DNA of 64,000 nucleotides from JBHJGM01 sp964405825 (GTDB lineage: Bacteria; Verrucomicrobiota; Verrucomicrobiia; Opitutales; JBHJGM01), in assembly GCA_964405825.1 (NCBI GenBank), contig CAYOPI010000011.1, positions 1 through 64,000 on the forward strand. Reading direction: 5' to 3'. Within the stretch, counting starts at the first letter, position 1; every line of letters starts with the position of its first letter. Below are positions 1 through 8,035 of this stretch, in pieces. A program made the translations under genes and the position numbers. The notes beneath the pieces were generated by a model. The model saw only the letters and a list, made by a program, of their open reading frames with translations, did not search any database and was not told where the DNA came from.

Positions 1-2273
1 GTGATGGTCACACCGGCCACCACAATCGAGACCATCGTCATCAGCTTGATGAGGATGTTCAGGCTGGGACCGGAGGTGTCCTTGAAGGGGTCGCCCACGG
101 TGTCGCCGATGACGGCGGCCTTGTGTGCTTCGGAGCCCTTGCCGCCCAGGTGTCCCTGCTCGATGTATTTCTTGGCGTTGTCCCAGGCACCGCCTGAGTT
201 GGCCATGAAGATGGCGAGCACGAAGCCCGCCCCCAGCGCGCCAGCCAGCAGGCCCATCACTCCGGGCACCCCAAAGATGATCCCCATCAAGACCGGCACG
301 GCCACCGCGATCGACGAGGGCAGGAGCATCTCCTTTTGCGCGGCGATGGTGGAAATTTCCACGCAACGCGCGTAATCGGGCTCGGCCTTGCCTTCCATGA
401 TGCCGGCAATGTCGCGGAACTGCCGCCGCACCTCACCGACCATCTTGGCCGCCGCCCGGCCCACCGCCTTCATCGTCAGACCGCAGAAGAGGAAGGCCAT
501 CATCGAGCCGACAAAGACCCCGATGATCACCTTCGGGTTCATCAGGTTGACCTCGAACAAGGTCATCATGTCCATCAGCGAGATCTCGTGCAGGTCGTGG
601 ATGAAGCGGTCGCTGACCCCGCCGGTCAGGGCATAGCCTTCACCGTCGCCCAGCGCCTTGATCGTGGTGCTGTCGGGGAAGGCAAATTCGCCCCCGCGCA
701 GCAGGATGCGGCCCAGCGCGATCTTGATCTCCTCCACGTAGGCCGCCAGCAGCGCGAGCGCGGTCAACGCGGCCGAGCCAATCGCAAAGCCCTTGCCCGT
801 GGCCGCGGTGGTGTTACCCAGCGAGTCGAGCGCGTCGGTGCGCTTGCGGACCTCGGGCCCAAGTCCGGACATCTCGGCATTGCCCCCGGCGTTGTCGGCA
901 ATCGGCCCGTAGGCGTCCGTTGCGAGGGTGATTCCCAGGGTGGAGAGCATCCCCACCGCGGCGATGCCAATGCCGTACAGCCCCAGCGACATGTTGCGGA
1001 AGTCAAAGTCCGCGGCAAAAAGGAAGGCCAGGGCGGTTCCCGTCACGACGGCCAGCACGGGGAAGGCGGTCGAGAGCATGCCTTCGCCAATGCCGCCGAT
1101 GATCACCGTGGCCGGTCCGGTCTCGGCCTGATCGGCGATTCGCTGGGTGGGCTTGTAAGCCTCCGAGGTAAAGTACTCCGTTACCTTCCCAATGACGATA
1201 CCCGTGATGAGCCCAGTGATGATCGAAGCCCAAAGCCCCCAGTAGTTCACCGGCGTGCCTTCGAACAACAGCGAGAGAATGCCCAGGGACACCACCACGA
1301 TCAGAGCCGAGCTGAGGTTGATCCCCTTGCCCAGCGCACCGAGAAGCTGCTTGCTGCCGGCCCCCGGTTTCACCCGCACAAAGTACACGCCGATGATCGA
1401 GAGCAGCGTGCCCAGCGCACCGATCAGCATCGGGGCCAGCACCAGCTTGATCTGGGTGGAAACGTCCGCGCCTTCCACGGCCATGTAGCCGGCTGCGCCG
1501 AGCGAGGCGGTCGCCAGGATCGAGCCGGCGTAGGATTCGTAAAGGTCCGCACCCATGCCGGCGACGTCGCCCACGTTGTCGCCCACGTTGTCGGCGATGG
1601 TGGCGGGGTTGCGCGGGTCGTCTTCGGGAATGCCGGCCTCGACCTTGCCCACGAGGTCCGCGCCCACGTCGGCGGCCTTGGTGAAGATCCCCCCGCCCAC
1701 ACGCGCGAAGAGCGCCTGCAGCGACGCACCCATGCCAAAGGTCAGCATCGTCGTGGTGATGAGGATCATCTTCTGCTCGGTGTCGGGTTCGTCCACCAGC
1801 AGGTTCAGCACGATGAACCATGCCGAGATGTCCAGCAGGGCCAGGCCAACGACCACCAGCCCCATGACCGCACCGGAGCGGAAGGCCACCCGCAGGCCGT
1901 GGTCGAGGCTGTTGCGGGCGGCATTGGCCGAGCGGGCCGCCGCCTGCGTGGCGGTCTTCATCCCGAAGAAACCGGCCAGGCCCGAGAAGAATCCGCCCGT
2001 CAGAAAGGCGAAGGGTACCCAGCTGTTCTGCACCTGCAGACCGTAGGCCAGCCAGCAGAACAGTAGCGTGAGCACGGCAAAGACCAGGCCCACAATCTTG
2101 TATTGCTGGCGCAAATACGCAATCGCCCCCGCCCGCACGTGGGCGGCAATTCTCTTCATGATGTCGGTGCCCTCGTCCTCGCCCATCATCTGCTTGTAGA
2201 AGACGAAGGCGAAGCCCAGCGCCAACACGGACGCCACGGGCACCAGCCAGAATACCGGGTCAATCTCGCTCAT
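1..2273 (-). CDS. hppA: Membrane-bound ion-translocating pyrophosphatase, K+-dependent type (3' end outside window)
   Basis: This integral membrane enzyme couples PPi hydrolysis to H+ or Na+ pumping out of the cytoplasm. The ATG at 2273 opens a frame that runs off the left edge, so about 757 residues are visible and the C-terminal end is missing. The family's substrate-site signature DVGADLVGKVE and the following DNVGDNVGD acidic motif are intact (around 1580-1690 on the minus strand). The later segment reads GNTTAATGKG near 790-830. Ala rather than Lys after GNTT is the family hallmark of K+-dependent pumps, a group that includes both Na+-PPases and K+-dependent H+-PPases. The sequence read by eye does not decide which ion is pumped. 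Many hydrophobic helices are visible. Family assignment is secure; the subtype is inferred from that one motif. Confidence 0.97.
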   Translation of the reverse strand, partial: MSEIDPVFWLVPVASVLALGFAFVFYKQMMGEDEGTDIMKRIAAHVRAGAIAYLRQQYKIVGLVFAVLTLLFCWLAYGLQVQNSWVPFAFLTGGFFSGLAGFFGMKTATQAAARSANAARNSLDHGLRVAFRSGAVMGLVVVGLALLDISAWFIVLNLLVDEPDTEQKMILITTTMLTFGMGASLQALFARVGGGIFTKAADVGADLVGKVEAGIPEDDPRNPATIADNVGDNVGDVAGMGADLYESYAGSILATASLGAAGYMAVEGADVSTQIKLVLAPMLIGALGTLLSIIGVYFVRVKPGAGSKQLLGALGKGINLSSALIVVVSLGILSLLFEGTPVNYWGLWASIITGLITGIVIGKVTEYFTSEAYKPTQRIADQAETGPATVIIGGIGEGMLSTAFPVLAVVTGTALAFLFAADFDFRNMSLGLYGIGIAAVGMLSTLGITLATDAYGPIADNAGGNAEMSGLGPEVRKRTDALDSLGNTTAATGKGFAIGSAALTALALLAAYVEEIKIALGRILLRGGEFAFPDSTTIKALGDGEGYALTGGVSDRFIHDLHEISLMDMMTLFEVNLMNPKVIIGVFVGSMMAFLFCGLTMKAVGRAAAKMVGEVRRQFRDIAGIMEGKAEPDYARCVEISTIAAQKEMLLPSSIAVAVPVLMGIIFGVPGVMGLLAGALGAGFVLAIFMANSGGAWDNAKKYIEQGHLGGKGSEAHKAAVIGDTVGDPFKDTSGPSLNILIKLMTMVSIVVAGVTI

Positions 2274-2330
2274 TCAGGGATAGGTGGAGGGTTACAAGAC
2301 GCTCAACAAAGGAAACGGTCATGGGAGGCT

Positions 2331-3107
2331 TCAGCCGAAGGCAGCCTGGGCGGAGCGCCACCACTCGTAGTGCTCCCGCTCAAGTTGCTCCAGCGGAGGC
2401 AGCGGGTAATGGAGCACCTGCTCGCCCATCCCGATAAAGAGCCCGTTCTTGATCGTGCGGTAGAGCACTTCCTGGCGCATCCCGCGGATGACGGCCTTGG
2501 TCCGTTTGTCGGGGTCGTTCTTCAGGCCAACGAGGCAGTCGCGCAGGTGCGCGATGTTGGGGTATGGCAGGTTGTCGGCGGTGGCGGTTTCGGGCTCGGT
2601 GGCCAGACCCTCCAGCCGAAGTTCGCAGAAGGCGATCTTATCCACCGAGACCGGTGTGCTGCGATCGGTAATGTTGCGGATGAAGGTGCGCGGATCGTCC
2701 TTGCTGGCCACCTGCGGGGTGACCGGACAGAACTCCTGGTACAGGTGCAGCGGGGGTTCCTCCGCCGGTTCGTAGGGCTGCGGGTCGATCCCCAGGGTGC
2801 GCCCGTCGTCCGTTACCAGGTACAGCCGCGCGAGCGCCTCCAGGGGCAGGTGCTCCAAAACGCGGTAGATGCTCAGGTACGTCGACTTGCGCGGGCGTCC
2901 GTCCGCATGCGGCACACAGCGCTCCTCAATGGCCGCCAAGGGGAAGTAACTGTTGTCGAGTTTGGCCGCGTCGACCTCCACAAAAATGGCCCGACCGCGC
3001 GAACGTCGCTGGGTCCCGGTGGCAAAATAGGCGCCAAAGGCGTCGGGCCGCAGCATCGAGGCAATCAAGCTCTCGGGAATCATGGAAAAGTAGAGGTAGC
3101 GTTCCAT
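2331..3107 (-). CDS. Uncharacterised 258-residue protein
   Basis: I do not recognise the family. The protein starts MERYLYFSMIPESLIASMLR, has no signal peptide or membrane segment, and is mixed alpha/beta in character. A central part (around residues 130-165) contains FIRNITDRSTPVSVDKIAFC, and the C-terminus is Glu/Trp-rich. The start ATG at 3107 follows a relatively AT-rich stretch (3108-3204) that separates it from the upstream helicase gene, so it may have its own promoter. It lies between hppA and a nuclease-helicase gene on the same strand. Codon use matches the neighbours, which supports a real gene. Function unknown. Confidence 0.75.
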   Translation of the reverse strand: MERYLYFSMIPESLIASMLRPDAFGAYFATGTQRRSRGRAIFVEVDAAKLDNSYFPLAAIEERCVPHADGRPRKSTYLSIYRVLEHLPLEALARLYLVTDDGRTLGIDPQPYEPAEEPPLHLYQEFCPVTPQVASKDDPRTFIRNITDRSTPVSVDKIAFCELRLEGLATEPETATADNLPYPNIAHLRDCLVGLKNDPDKRTKAVIRGMRQEVLYRTIKNGLFIGMGEQVLHYPLPPLEQLEREHYEWWRSAQAAFG

Positions 3108-3204
3108 AATCGTCCTTTGGTTGTAGGCGGTGTATTAGTGGTGCTTTTGGTAATCAAGGTAAAAATAAGAATTCTTAACGCTCACAAGATACTTTCATAC
3201 GCCT

Positions 3205-5553
3205 TCAATCATGGATCGCTTCCAGCCACGCCGCGAACTCCGAGTCGTCGCGTACTTCTCGCCCGCCCTGGTACTCAAAGCCCAGCAGCGCGGCGTAGGC
3301 CGGCTCCGCGAATCGCTGCCCGTGCAGCAAAACCGCGGCGTGTTGACCCGGCGCGCGGACCAGCCGGCCCAGCGCCTGGTTGACCTTGCGAATCCCCGGA
3401 ACCTGATACACCGCCCGAAAGGCAGCCTCGCGTCCCTGTCCGCGCTGGCGCTCAAGACGCGCGTTCTGAAGGGCGTTCACCTCGGGCAGCGCCGGTCCCA
3501 CAATCATGGCGCGCTCGATGCGCCCGCCCAGCAGGTCGACGCCCTCGGCAAAGCTCCCGCCCAGGACAAGAAAAAGCGCGTCGGCCAGCAGCAGCGCCTC
3601 GTAAATCCACTCCTGCTGCGCGGCCAGGTCGAAGCCGCGCGGCTGCACGATGACCCGAAAACCCGGCTGGCTGGCCTCCAGGTGCGCGCGAACGGACTCG
3701 GCGTAACGGTACGAAGGGAAGAAGACCGCGATGGGCTGGCCCCGATCGGCGTTGAAGGCGGCCACCGTCTCAGCGGTCCGTTGAAAGTGCTTCTCACGCT
3801 GCTGGTAACGGGTGTCCACCCGCGTATCGACGGCCACACGATAGGCCGCCTCACGCCACGGCGCGCGGGCCTGGATCCACCGTGCCTTGCCCGTCTCCAG
3901 CCCGACGGCGGCCTCCATCGCATCGCGCGGCGAAAGCGTGGCCGACATGATGCAGCACTCGCCAAAGCTCCCCAGCGTCCGGCCAATCTCGCCGGCCGCA
4001 TCCAGGCAGTCCAGCCGCACCTCGCCCGCTCCCGGCGACCACAAAAGCTTCTCCAGCGCCTCGTTCTCGTAAAACTGGCGCAGGCTGGGTAACTCCCAGA
4101 GCGTCTCCAGCAGGTACGGATCAACCTCGAGGAAATCCAGCGGCACCTGATAGACCGCCTCGGCCAGCGCCTCCAGATGCGCGGCAAACTCCATTTCGAC
4201 CGTCGGCGAGTGCGCCTCGGTGGCCTCCAGGCCTTCGAGAAACTCCACCCACAGGCTCCAAGGCGAGCGCAGCCCCGCCGGCGCCTGAATGGCCCGTAGC
4301 CCGTCCTCCACTTCGACGGCGCGCTCGAGCGTAAAGCCCCCCGAGCAGGCTGCCGCCACACGCTCGGGCAGGTTGTGGCCCTCGTCGACGATCAGCAGCG
4401 TACGGCGGGCGGCAAAGCCCGGCTGCTCCAGAAAGACGCCCCGGTGCGACGGCGAGAAGACGTAGTTGAAATCGCCCACCCAGAGGTCCGCCCAGGGCAA
4501 CAGCGCGCGGGCGATCTCGTAGGGGCAGATGCCGGACTCGCGCGCCTGAGAGCGTAGTTGATCGATGGATACAGTGCGGTCCTTGCCAAAGACCCCCAGG
4601 GGGTGCAGACCGCTCTCGGCCCAGCGTGCACGGATCTGCTCGCGGCAATGCGGACCGGGTCCGGCGCATCCGGCCACGGGGCAGCCCGCGCCCTGCTCCG
4701 CCCGTCCGCGCATCTGGAAAAAACGCAGGCTGTCCGGCCCCAGCATCTGGCTGAGCTGGCGGGTTACCTCCAACTGGCCGGTGGACTTGCCGGTCGTGTA
4801 AATGACGTGCTCGATCGCCCCTTCACGCAGACCCTCCAGGGCCCACTGCCAGGCCAGCCCCGTCTTGCCAAAGCCCGTCGGCGCTTCGAAGAAAACGATC
4901 CGCTGGCGATCCGCGCGGGCCTGCCGCAGCGCCTCAAGGGCTTCGGCCTGACCATCGCGCAAGGTCTCAAAGGCCGGGTTGACGTCGAGCCCCATGCGGC
5001 GCCCTTGCGCGCGCCAGCGCTCCTCGAGAAAGCTCACCAGCACGCGGGCCTGCGCCGCCACGATTCGCTCGGCATCCCCCGCCTCCAACGCGACGACCTG
5101 CTGGAAACCATCGCGCAGACCAACGAAAACCAGTTCGACGGAAAAGCGTGCGTCCGGCTGCAGCGTCTGGGCCAGCATCTGGTAAAGCGCCGCCTGCAGC
5201 CAGTACTCGGGGTAGTCCGCGCGCAACGTCGCCTCGTCCTCGGGCAGGTTGCGTTGGACGGTTTTGACCTCGCGCAGGCGCCGCTGTCCGTCGGGCTCGT
5301 CCAGCCACTGATCCACGCGGCCCTGCAGGTGAAAGCGCCAGCCGGCCTCCTGCAGCACGCCTTCCAGGGGTACCTCAAAGCGCGCGGGCACGGCCGTTGC
5401 CTCCACCTCGCCACGCAAGGTCTGATGCCAGATCGTACCGGCCTGTGCGCGCCAGGGGGCATAGCCGCCACGGCTGTCCACCGGCCCCAGCGTGAACCCG
5501 GCGAACTCGCGCACGCTTAAGCTGACCCGCCGTTCTCCCGCCTGCAGTTGCAC
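3205..5553 (-). CDS. Fusion of RecB-like PD-(D/E)XK nuclease and XPD/DinG-like Fe-S helicase
   Basis: This 782-residue protein appears to join two DNA-processing modules. Residues about 40-130 carry RecB/Cas4-type nuclease motifs: H43, D81 in GRVD, E95-x-K97 in REVKT, and Q120-xxx-Y124. Residues about 200-780 form a superfamily 2 helicase of the XPD/Rad3/DinG group. Walker A is APTGFGKT (224-231). Four cysteines (C291, C296, C303, C343, the last in ICPYE) match the XPD-type 4Fe-4S domain. The DEAH-like box reads DEGH (390-393). C-terminal motifs GGSFAEGVDLLGG and QALGRLVRAPG match helicase motifs V and VI. Such helicases unwind 5'-to-3', and the nuclease part could trim a strand; both activities are inferred from motifs. 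A repair or anti-invader role is possible. A recO-like gene lies about 1 kb downstream on the same strand. Confidence 0.9.
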   Translation of the reverse strand: MQLQAGERRVSLSVREFAGFTLGPVDSRGGYAPWRAQAGTIWHQTLRGEVEATAVPARFEVPLEGVLQEAGWRFHLQGRVDQWLDEPDGQRRLREVKTVQRNLPEDEATLRADYPEYWLQAALYQMLAQTLQPDARFSVELVFVGLRDGFQQVVALEAGDAERIVAAQARVLVSFLEERWRAQGRRMGLDVNPAFETLRDGQAEALEALRQARADRQRIVFFEAPTGFGKTGLAWQWALEGLREGAIEHVIYTTGKSTGQLEVTRQLSQMLGPDSLRFFQMRGRAEQGAGCPVAGCAGPGPHCREQIRARWAESGLHPLGVFGKDRTVSIDQLRSQARESGICPYEIARALLPWADLWVGDFNYVFSPSHRGVFLEQPGFAARRTLLIVDEGHNLPERVAAACSGGFTLERAVEVEDGLRAIQAPAGLRSPWSLWVEFLEGLEATEAHSPTVEMEFAAHLEALAEAVYQVPLDFLEVDPYLLETLWELPSLRQFYENEALEKLLWSPGAGEVRLDCLDAAGEIGRTLGSFGECCIMSATLSPRDAMEAAVGLETGKARWIQARAPWREAAYRVAVDTRVDTRYQQREKHFQRTAETVAAFNADRGQPIAVFFPSYRYAESVRAHLEASQPGFRVIVQPRGFDLAAQQEWIYEALLLADALFLVLGGSFAEGVDLLGGRIERAMIVGPALPEVNALQNARLERQRGQGREAAFRAVYQVPGIRKVNQALGRLVRAPGQHAAVLLHGQRFAEPAYAALLGFEYQGGREVRDDSEFAAWLEAIHD

Positions 5554-5610
5554 CTGGACGACCTTCGACGCTCACCTGACCAAGGCAAGCTTGCGAAACC
5601 GCCCTGCCCC

Positions 5611-6486
5611 TTACTTCGCGGGAATCTCGATCTGCTCGACGACGTCGGCCCAGCCTTCGCGGGTGGCTACCGGCGCAAAGAGCGCCCTGCGCATCGGCAC
5701 GTTGACGGAGGCGCGCAGCAGCGTCGCCGTTTCGGTGAGGTGGCCGGAGAGGTGGTACTCCCACTCGCTGGGCAGCCAGAAGCCTTCGATGCGCGTGTAC
5801 TTGACGATGCGCAGCTCACACGGAAGGAGGACGTCGCCCACCGCCCGCCAGCCCACCCGCCGCGTCAGCAGGAAGGTCTTGCGGTCAAAGTCGAGCGTCT
5901 CGACCAGGCCGCTGGGCGTGTGCTTGCGAATGCGATAGACCGGGCGTCCGCCAAACTCCGCCTCGCCCGCGTAATCCAGCACGATGCCCTGGGCGCGCCA
6001 GTCCTTCAACGGCTCGGGAAAGGTGCGCGACTGCAACAGGAAGTGCCGACTGTCCCCCGCCACAAAACGAAACGACGGCTCGGCCTCCGACAGCAACAAC
6101 GACCAGGCACTCTGCCCGTCATAACCGGTCACGTCCGAAAAATCCTCGCCCAGGAGCTTGCGCACCTCAACGTGCAGGAAGGCGCCGTCACTGCGGGCCA
6201 GCTCCCGGATGATCCGCTCGGTGCCGCCACGGGCCAGCCGATACTCCAAACGGCGCGTGCGCAAACTCTCCAAGGGCTTCCCGCCTCCGAGCATCTTCAG
6301 GTAGTTGTCGACCACCTGAACGGCGTTGGGCTCGCTGCGCGCGGGCACCGATTCGATCAATTCATGCCACTGAACCAGCGGCAGGGTGCCGGCCTCGGGC
6401 GCGTCGGACACCACCGACTGCGCCGCCAGCGGGAGAACCGCCACGCTCAGCGAGAAACCGAGCCAAGCCTGGTGCCATATACGCAT
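5611..6486 (-). CDS. Secreted protein of unknown function, possibly LolA/LolB-like fold
   Basis: The 291-residue product begins with a clear Sec signal peptide (about residues 1-22, ending PLAAQS), so it is predicted to be periplasmic. The mature part is rich in beta-strand-like segments and contains YDGQSAWSLLLSE and LDFDRKTFLLTRRVGWR. That pattern recalls outer-membrane-lipoprotein-carrier-like domains, in which a sheet binds lipid, but the resemblance is weak. There is no lipobox cysteine. The gene sits between the nuclease-helicase gene (57 bp) and a recO-like gene (77 bp) on the same strand. Function is not assigned. Confidence 0.75.
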   Translation of the reverse strand: MRIWHQAWLGFSLSVAVLPLAAQSVVSDAPEAGTLPLVQWHELIESVPARSEPNAVQVVDNYLKMLGGGKPLESLRTRRLEYRLARGGTERIIRELARSDGAFLHVEVRKLLGEDFSDVTGYDGQSAWSLLLSEAEPSFRFVAGDSRHFLLQSRTFPEPLKDWRAQGIVLDYAGEAEFGGRPVYRIRKHTPSGLVETLDFDRKTFLLTRRVGWRAVGDVLLPCELRIVKYTRIEGFWLPSEWEYHLSGHLTETATLLRASVNVPMRRALFAPVATREGWADVVEQIEIPAK

Positions 6487-6563
6487 CTGCCCTCCTTAAT
6501 CGAAGATTGCCGCCGGGCCTTTACGGGTGCGTCACAACCACGAGACTCCCGCCACGGCCGCGT

Positions 6564-7190
6564 TCACACGTAAAAGTCCGTGCCGCGGGCCATCCACGAC
6601 TTCAGACTCGCCAGCACGTCCGACAGCTCGGGGAGGTCCGCGGGCAGTTCCGCCAGAGGCCTGGGCAGGACCTGGGCGACGGCTTCGAGGTGGTCTTTCG
6701 GCAAGGAGGCCAGCCACTCCTCGCGCACCGGATAGCCCTCGTCCTGGCAGAAACGCACCAGCGTCTTGAGCTGCACGACGCTCGCCGGCGCGCCTTCGGC
6801 CAAGCGATCGAACGCCGTCCGGCACAACTCCAGCGTCGGGGCCGTCTCCGGCAGGTGGGGCGCGTTGCGGGCGAAGAAAGCGGCCAGGCGGCTGGCAGTC
6901 TGAAAGGCGGCGTAACGCCGGGCCAGACCACCGCGGCGGCGCTCCAGCCGGAACTCCTTCACGAAGAGGCCGTCGCCCTGCCGGGCGCGTTCGAGCGTGA
7001 ACTCGCCGTCGTCGAAGAGATCGGGTGCCTCGCCGCACCTGCCGGCGGACTTCCGCGCGGGTCGCCAGAACGGTGCAAGCATCCCCTGGTCGCCCGTCAG
7101 CAAGGCCAGGCGCTGGTGGTGTTCACCGGCGGGCTGGCGATCGAGGATCAAGCCGCTGGCCTGCAGGTACCGCTCGTCGGCGGTGGCCAT
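6564..7190 (-). CDS. recO: DNA repair protein RecO-like
   Basis: RecO is a cytoplasmic mediator that helps load RecA onto SSB-coated single-stranded DNA in the RecFOR pathway. The N-terminus (ASGLILDRQPAGEHHQRLAL, then LLTGDQGMLAPFWRPARKS) has the pattern of the RecO OB-fold: a strand, a gap, then 'T...G...A.GARK'. The C-terminal half is helical, as in RecO. At 208 residues it is shorter than typical RecO (about 240), and the cysteine zinc-finger seen in some RecO proteins is absent. The start ATG at 7190 shares one base with the stop of the upstream DUF502 gene (TGATG), so the two are probably translationally coupled. The assignment rests on pattern similarity and is moderately sure. Confidence 0.72.
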   Translation of the reverse strand: MATADERYLQASGLILDRQPAGEHHQRLALLTGDQGMLAPFWRPARKSAGRCGEAPDLFDDGEFTLERARQGDGLFVKEFRLERRRGGLARRYAAFQTASRLAAFFARNAPHLPETAPTLELCRTAFDRLAEGAPASVVQLKTLVRFCQDEGYPVREEWLASLPKDHLEAVAQVLPRPLAELPADLPELSDVLASLKSWMARGTDFYV

Positions 7191-7933
7191 CAGCCGTCCT
7201 TGCTGCCACTGGAGGCCGGCGCCGCGACGGTTGCCGGACCCGCCTCGCCCGATGCGTTCGCCTCGGTGGGATTGTTCAACGGCACGGGCTCGGCCTGTTC
7301 GTCGTCCACCGAATAGGGCGGCACAACCGCACCGCCGGAGATGATCAGCTTCATCCCGTCGCCGATGGACATGCGCAGTTCCTTCACCTCGGGGGCGGGG
7401 ATCATCAGCAGGAAGCCACTGGTGGGATTGGGCGTGGTCGGGACGAAGATGTTCACCACGTCGCCCTCGGTGATCGACTGCACCTCTCCCTTGGCGTTGC
7501 TGGTGAGAAAGCCAAGCGCGTAGGCGCCGCGCCGCGGATACTCCACCAGTACCACCTTCTGGAAGACCGCCTTCTGTTGCTTGGAGAAGGTGTCGACGAT
7601 CTGCTTCACCACGCGGTAAACGGCGTTGACGAAGGGCAGCGCATCGATGATGCGCTCAAAGAGCGTGATCACGTAGCGGCCCAGAAAGTACCGCGAGGCG
7701 ATCCCCAGAAGCGTGATCAGGAAAACGACGATCAGCGTCGAAAGCAGCGAGAAGACGTACCAGTTGAAGCTGCTCTTCTTCGGCGGGTCCAGATTGAGGA
7801 CGTTCTCAAAGATCAGAACGACGGTCGGCTCGCCCACGTTCACCAGCAGCAGGTTGATGACGAAAATCGTCACGCCCAGGGGCAGCAGCAGCACCAGCCC
7901 GGTGATGAACGCGTTGCGCAGGTAAATGACCAT
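7190..7933 (-). CDS. DUF502 family membrane protein
   Basis: The 247-residue protein has two N-terminal membrane segments: about residues 5-30 (NAFITGLVLLLPLGVTIFVI) and about 60-85 (VFSLLSTLIVVFLITLLGI). A DUF502-type soluble domain follows, with FVNAVYRVVKQIVDTF and VFVPTTPNPTSGF-like segments (IFVPTTPNPTSGFLLMIP). DUF502 proteins are widespread in bacteria and plants, and their biochemical role is not established. The C-terminal 25 residues are Ala/Ser-rich and probably disordered. Its stop overlaps the recO start by one base. The family call is secure; the function is unknown. Confidence 0.9.
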   Translation of the reverse strand: MVIYLRNAFITGLVLLLPLGVTIFVINLLLVNVGEPTVVLIFENVLNLDPPKKSSFNWYVFSLLSTLIVVFLITLLGIASRYFLGRYVITLFERIIDALPFVNAVYRVVKQIVDTFSKQQKAVFQKVVLVEYPRRGAYALGFLTSNAKGEVQSITEGDVVNIFVPTTPNPTSGFLLMIPAPEVKELRMSIGDGMKLIISGGAVVPPYSVDDEQAEPVPLNNPTEANASGEAGPATVAAPASSGSKDG

Positions 7934-8035
7934 GATCTGAAACTATCCGGGGTGAGTGCCCCCACTCTCTTGGAGCACCCAGAGCTTAAAAAGTGCCCGA
8001 AACTGACCCGATGCCAAGCCCGGAGGCAGCCTTGG

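Noticed and set aside
336..2066. A 576-codon frame on the plus strand
   Set aside because: It is antisense to hppA, which is certain; the translation is His/Arg/Gln-rich with no motif.
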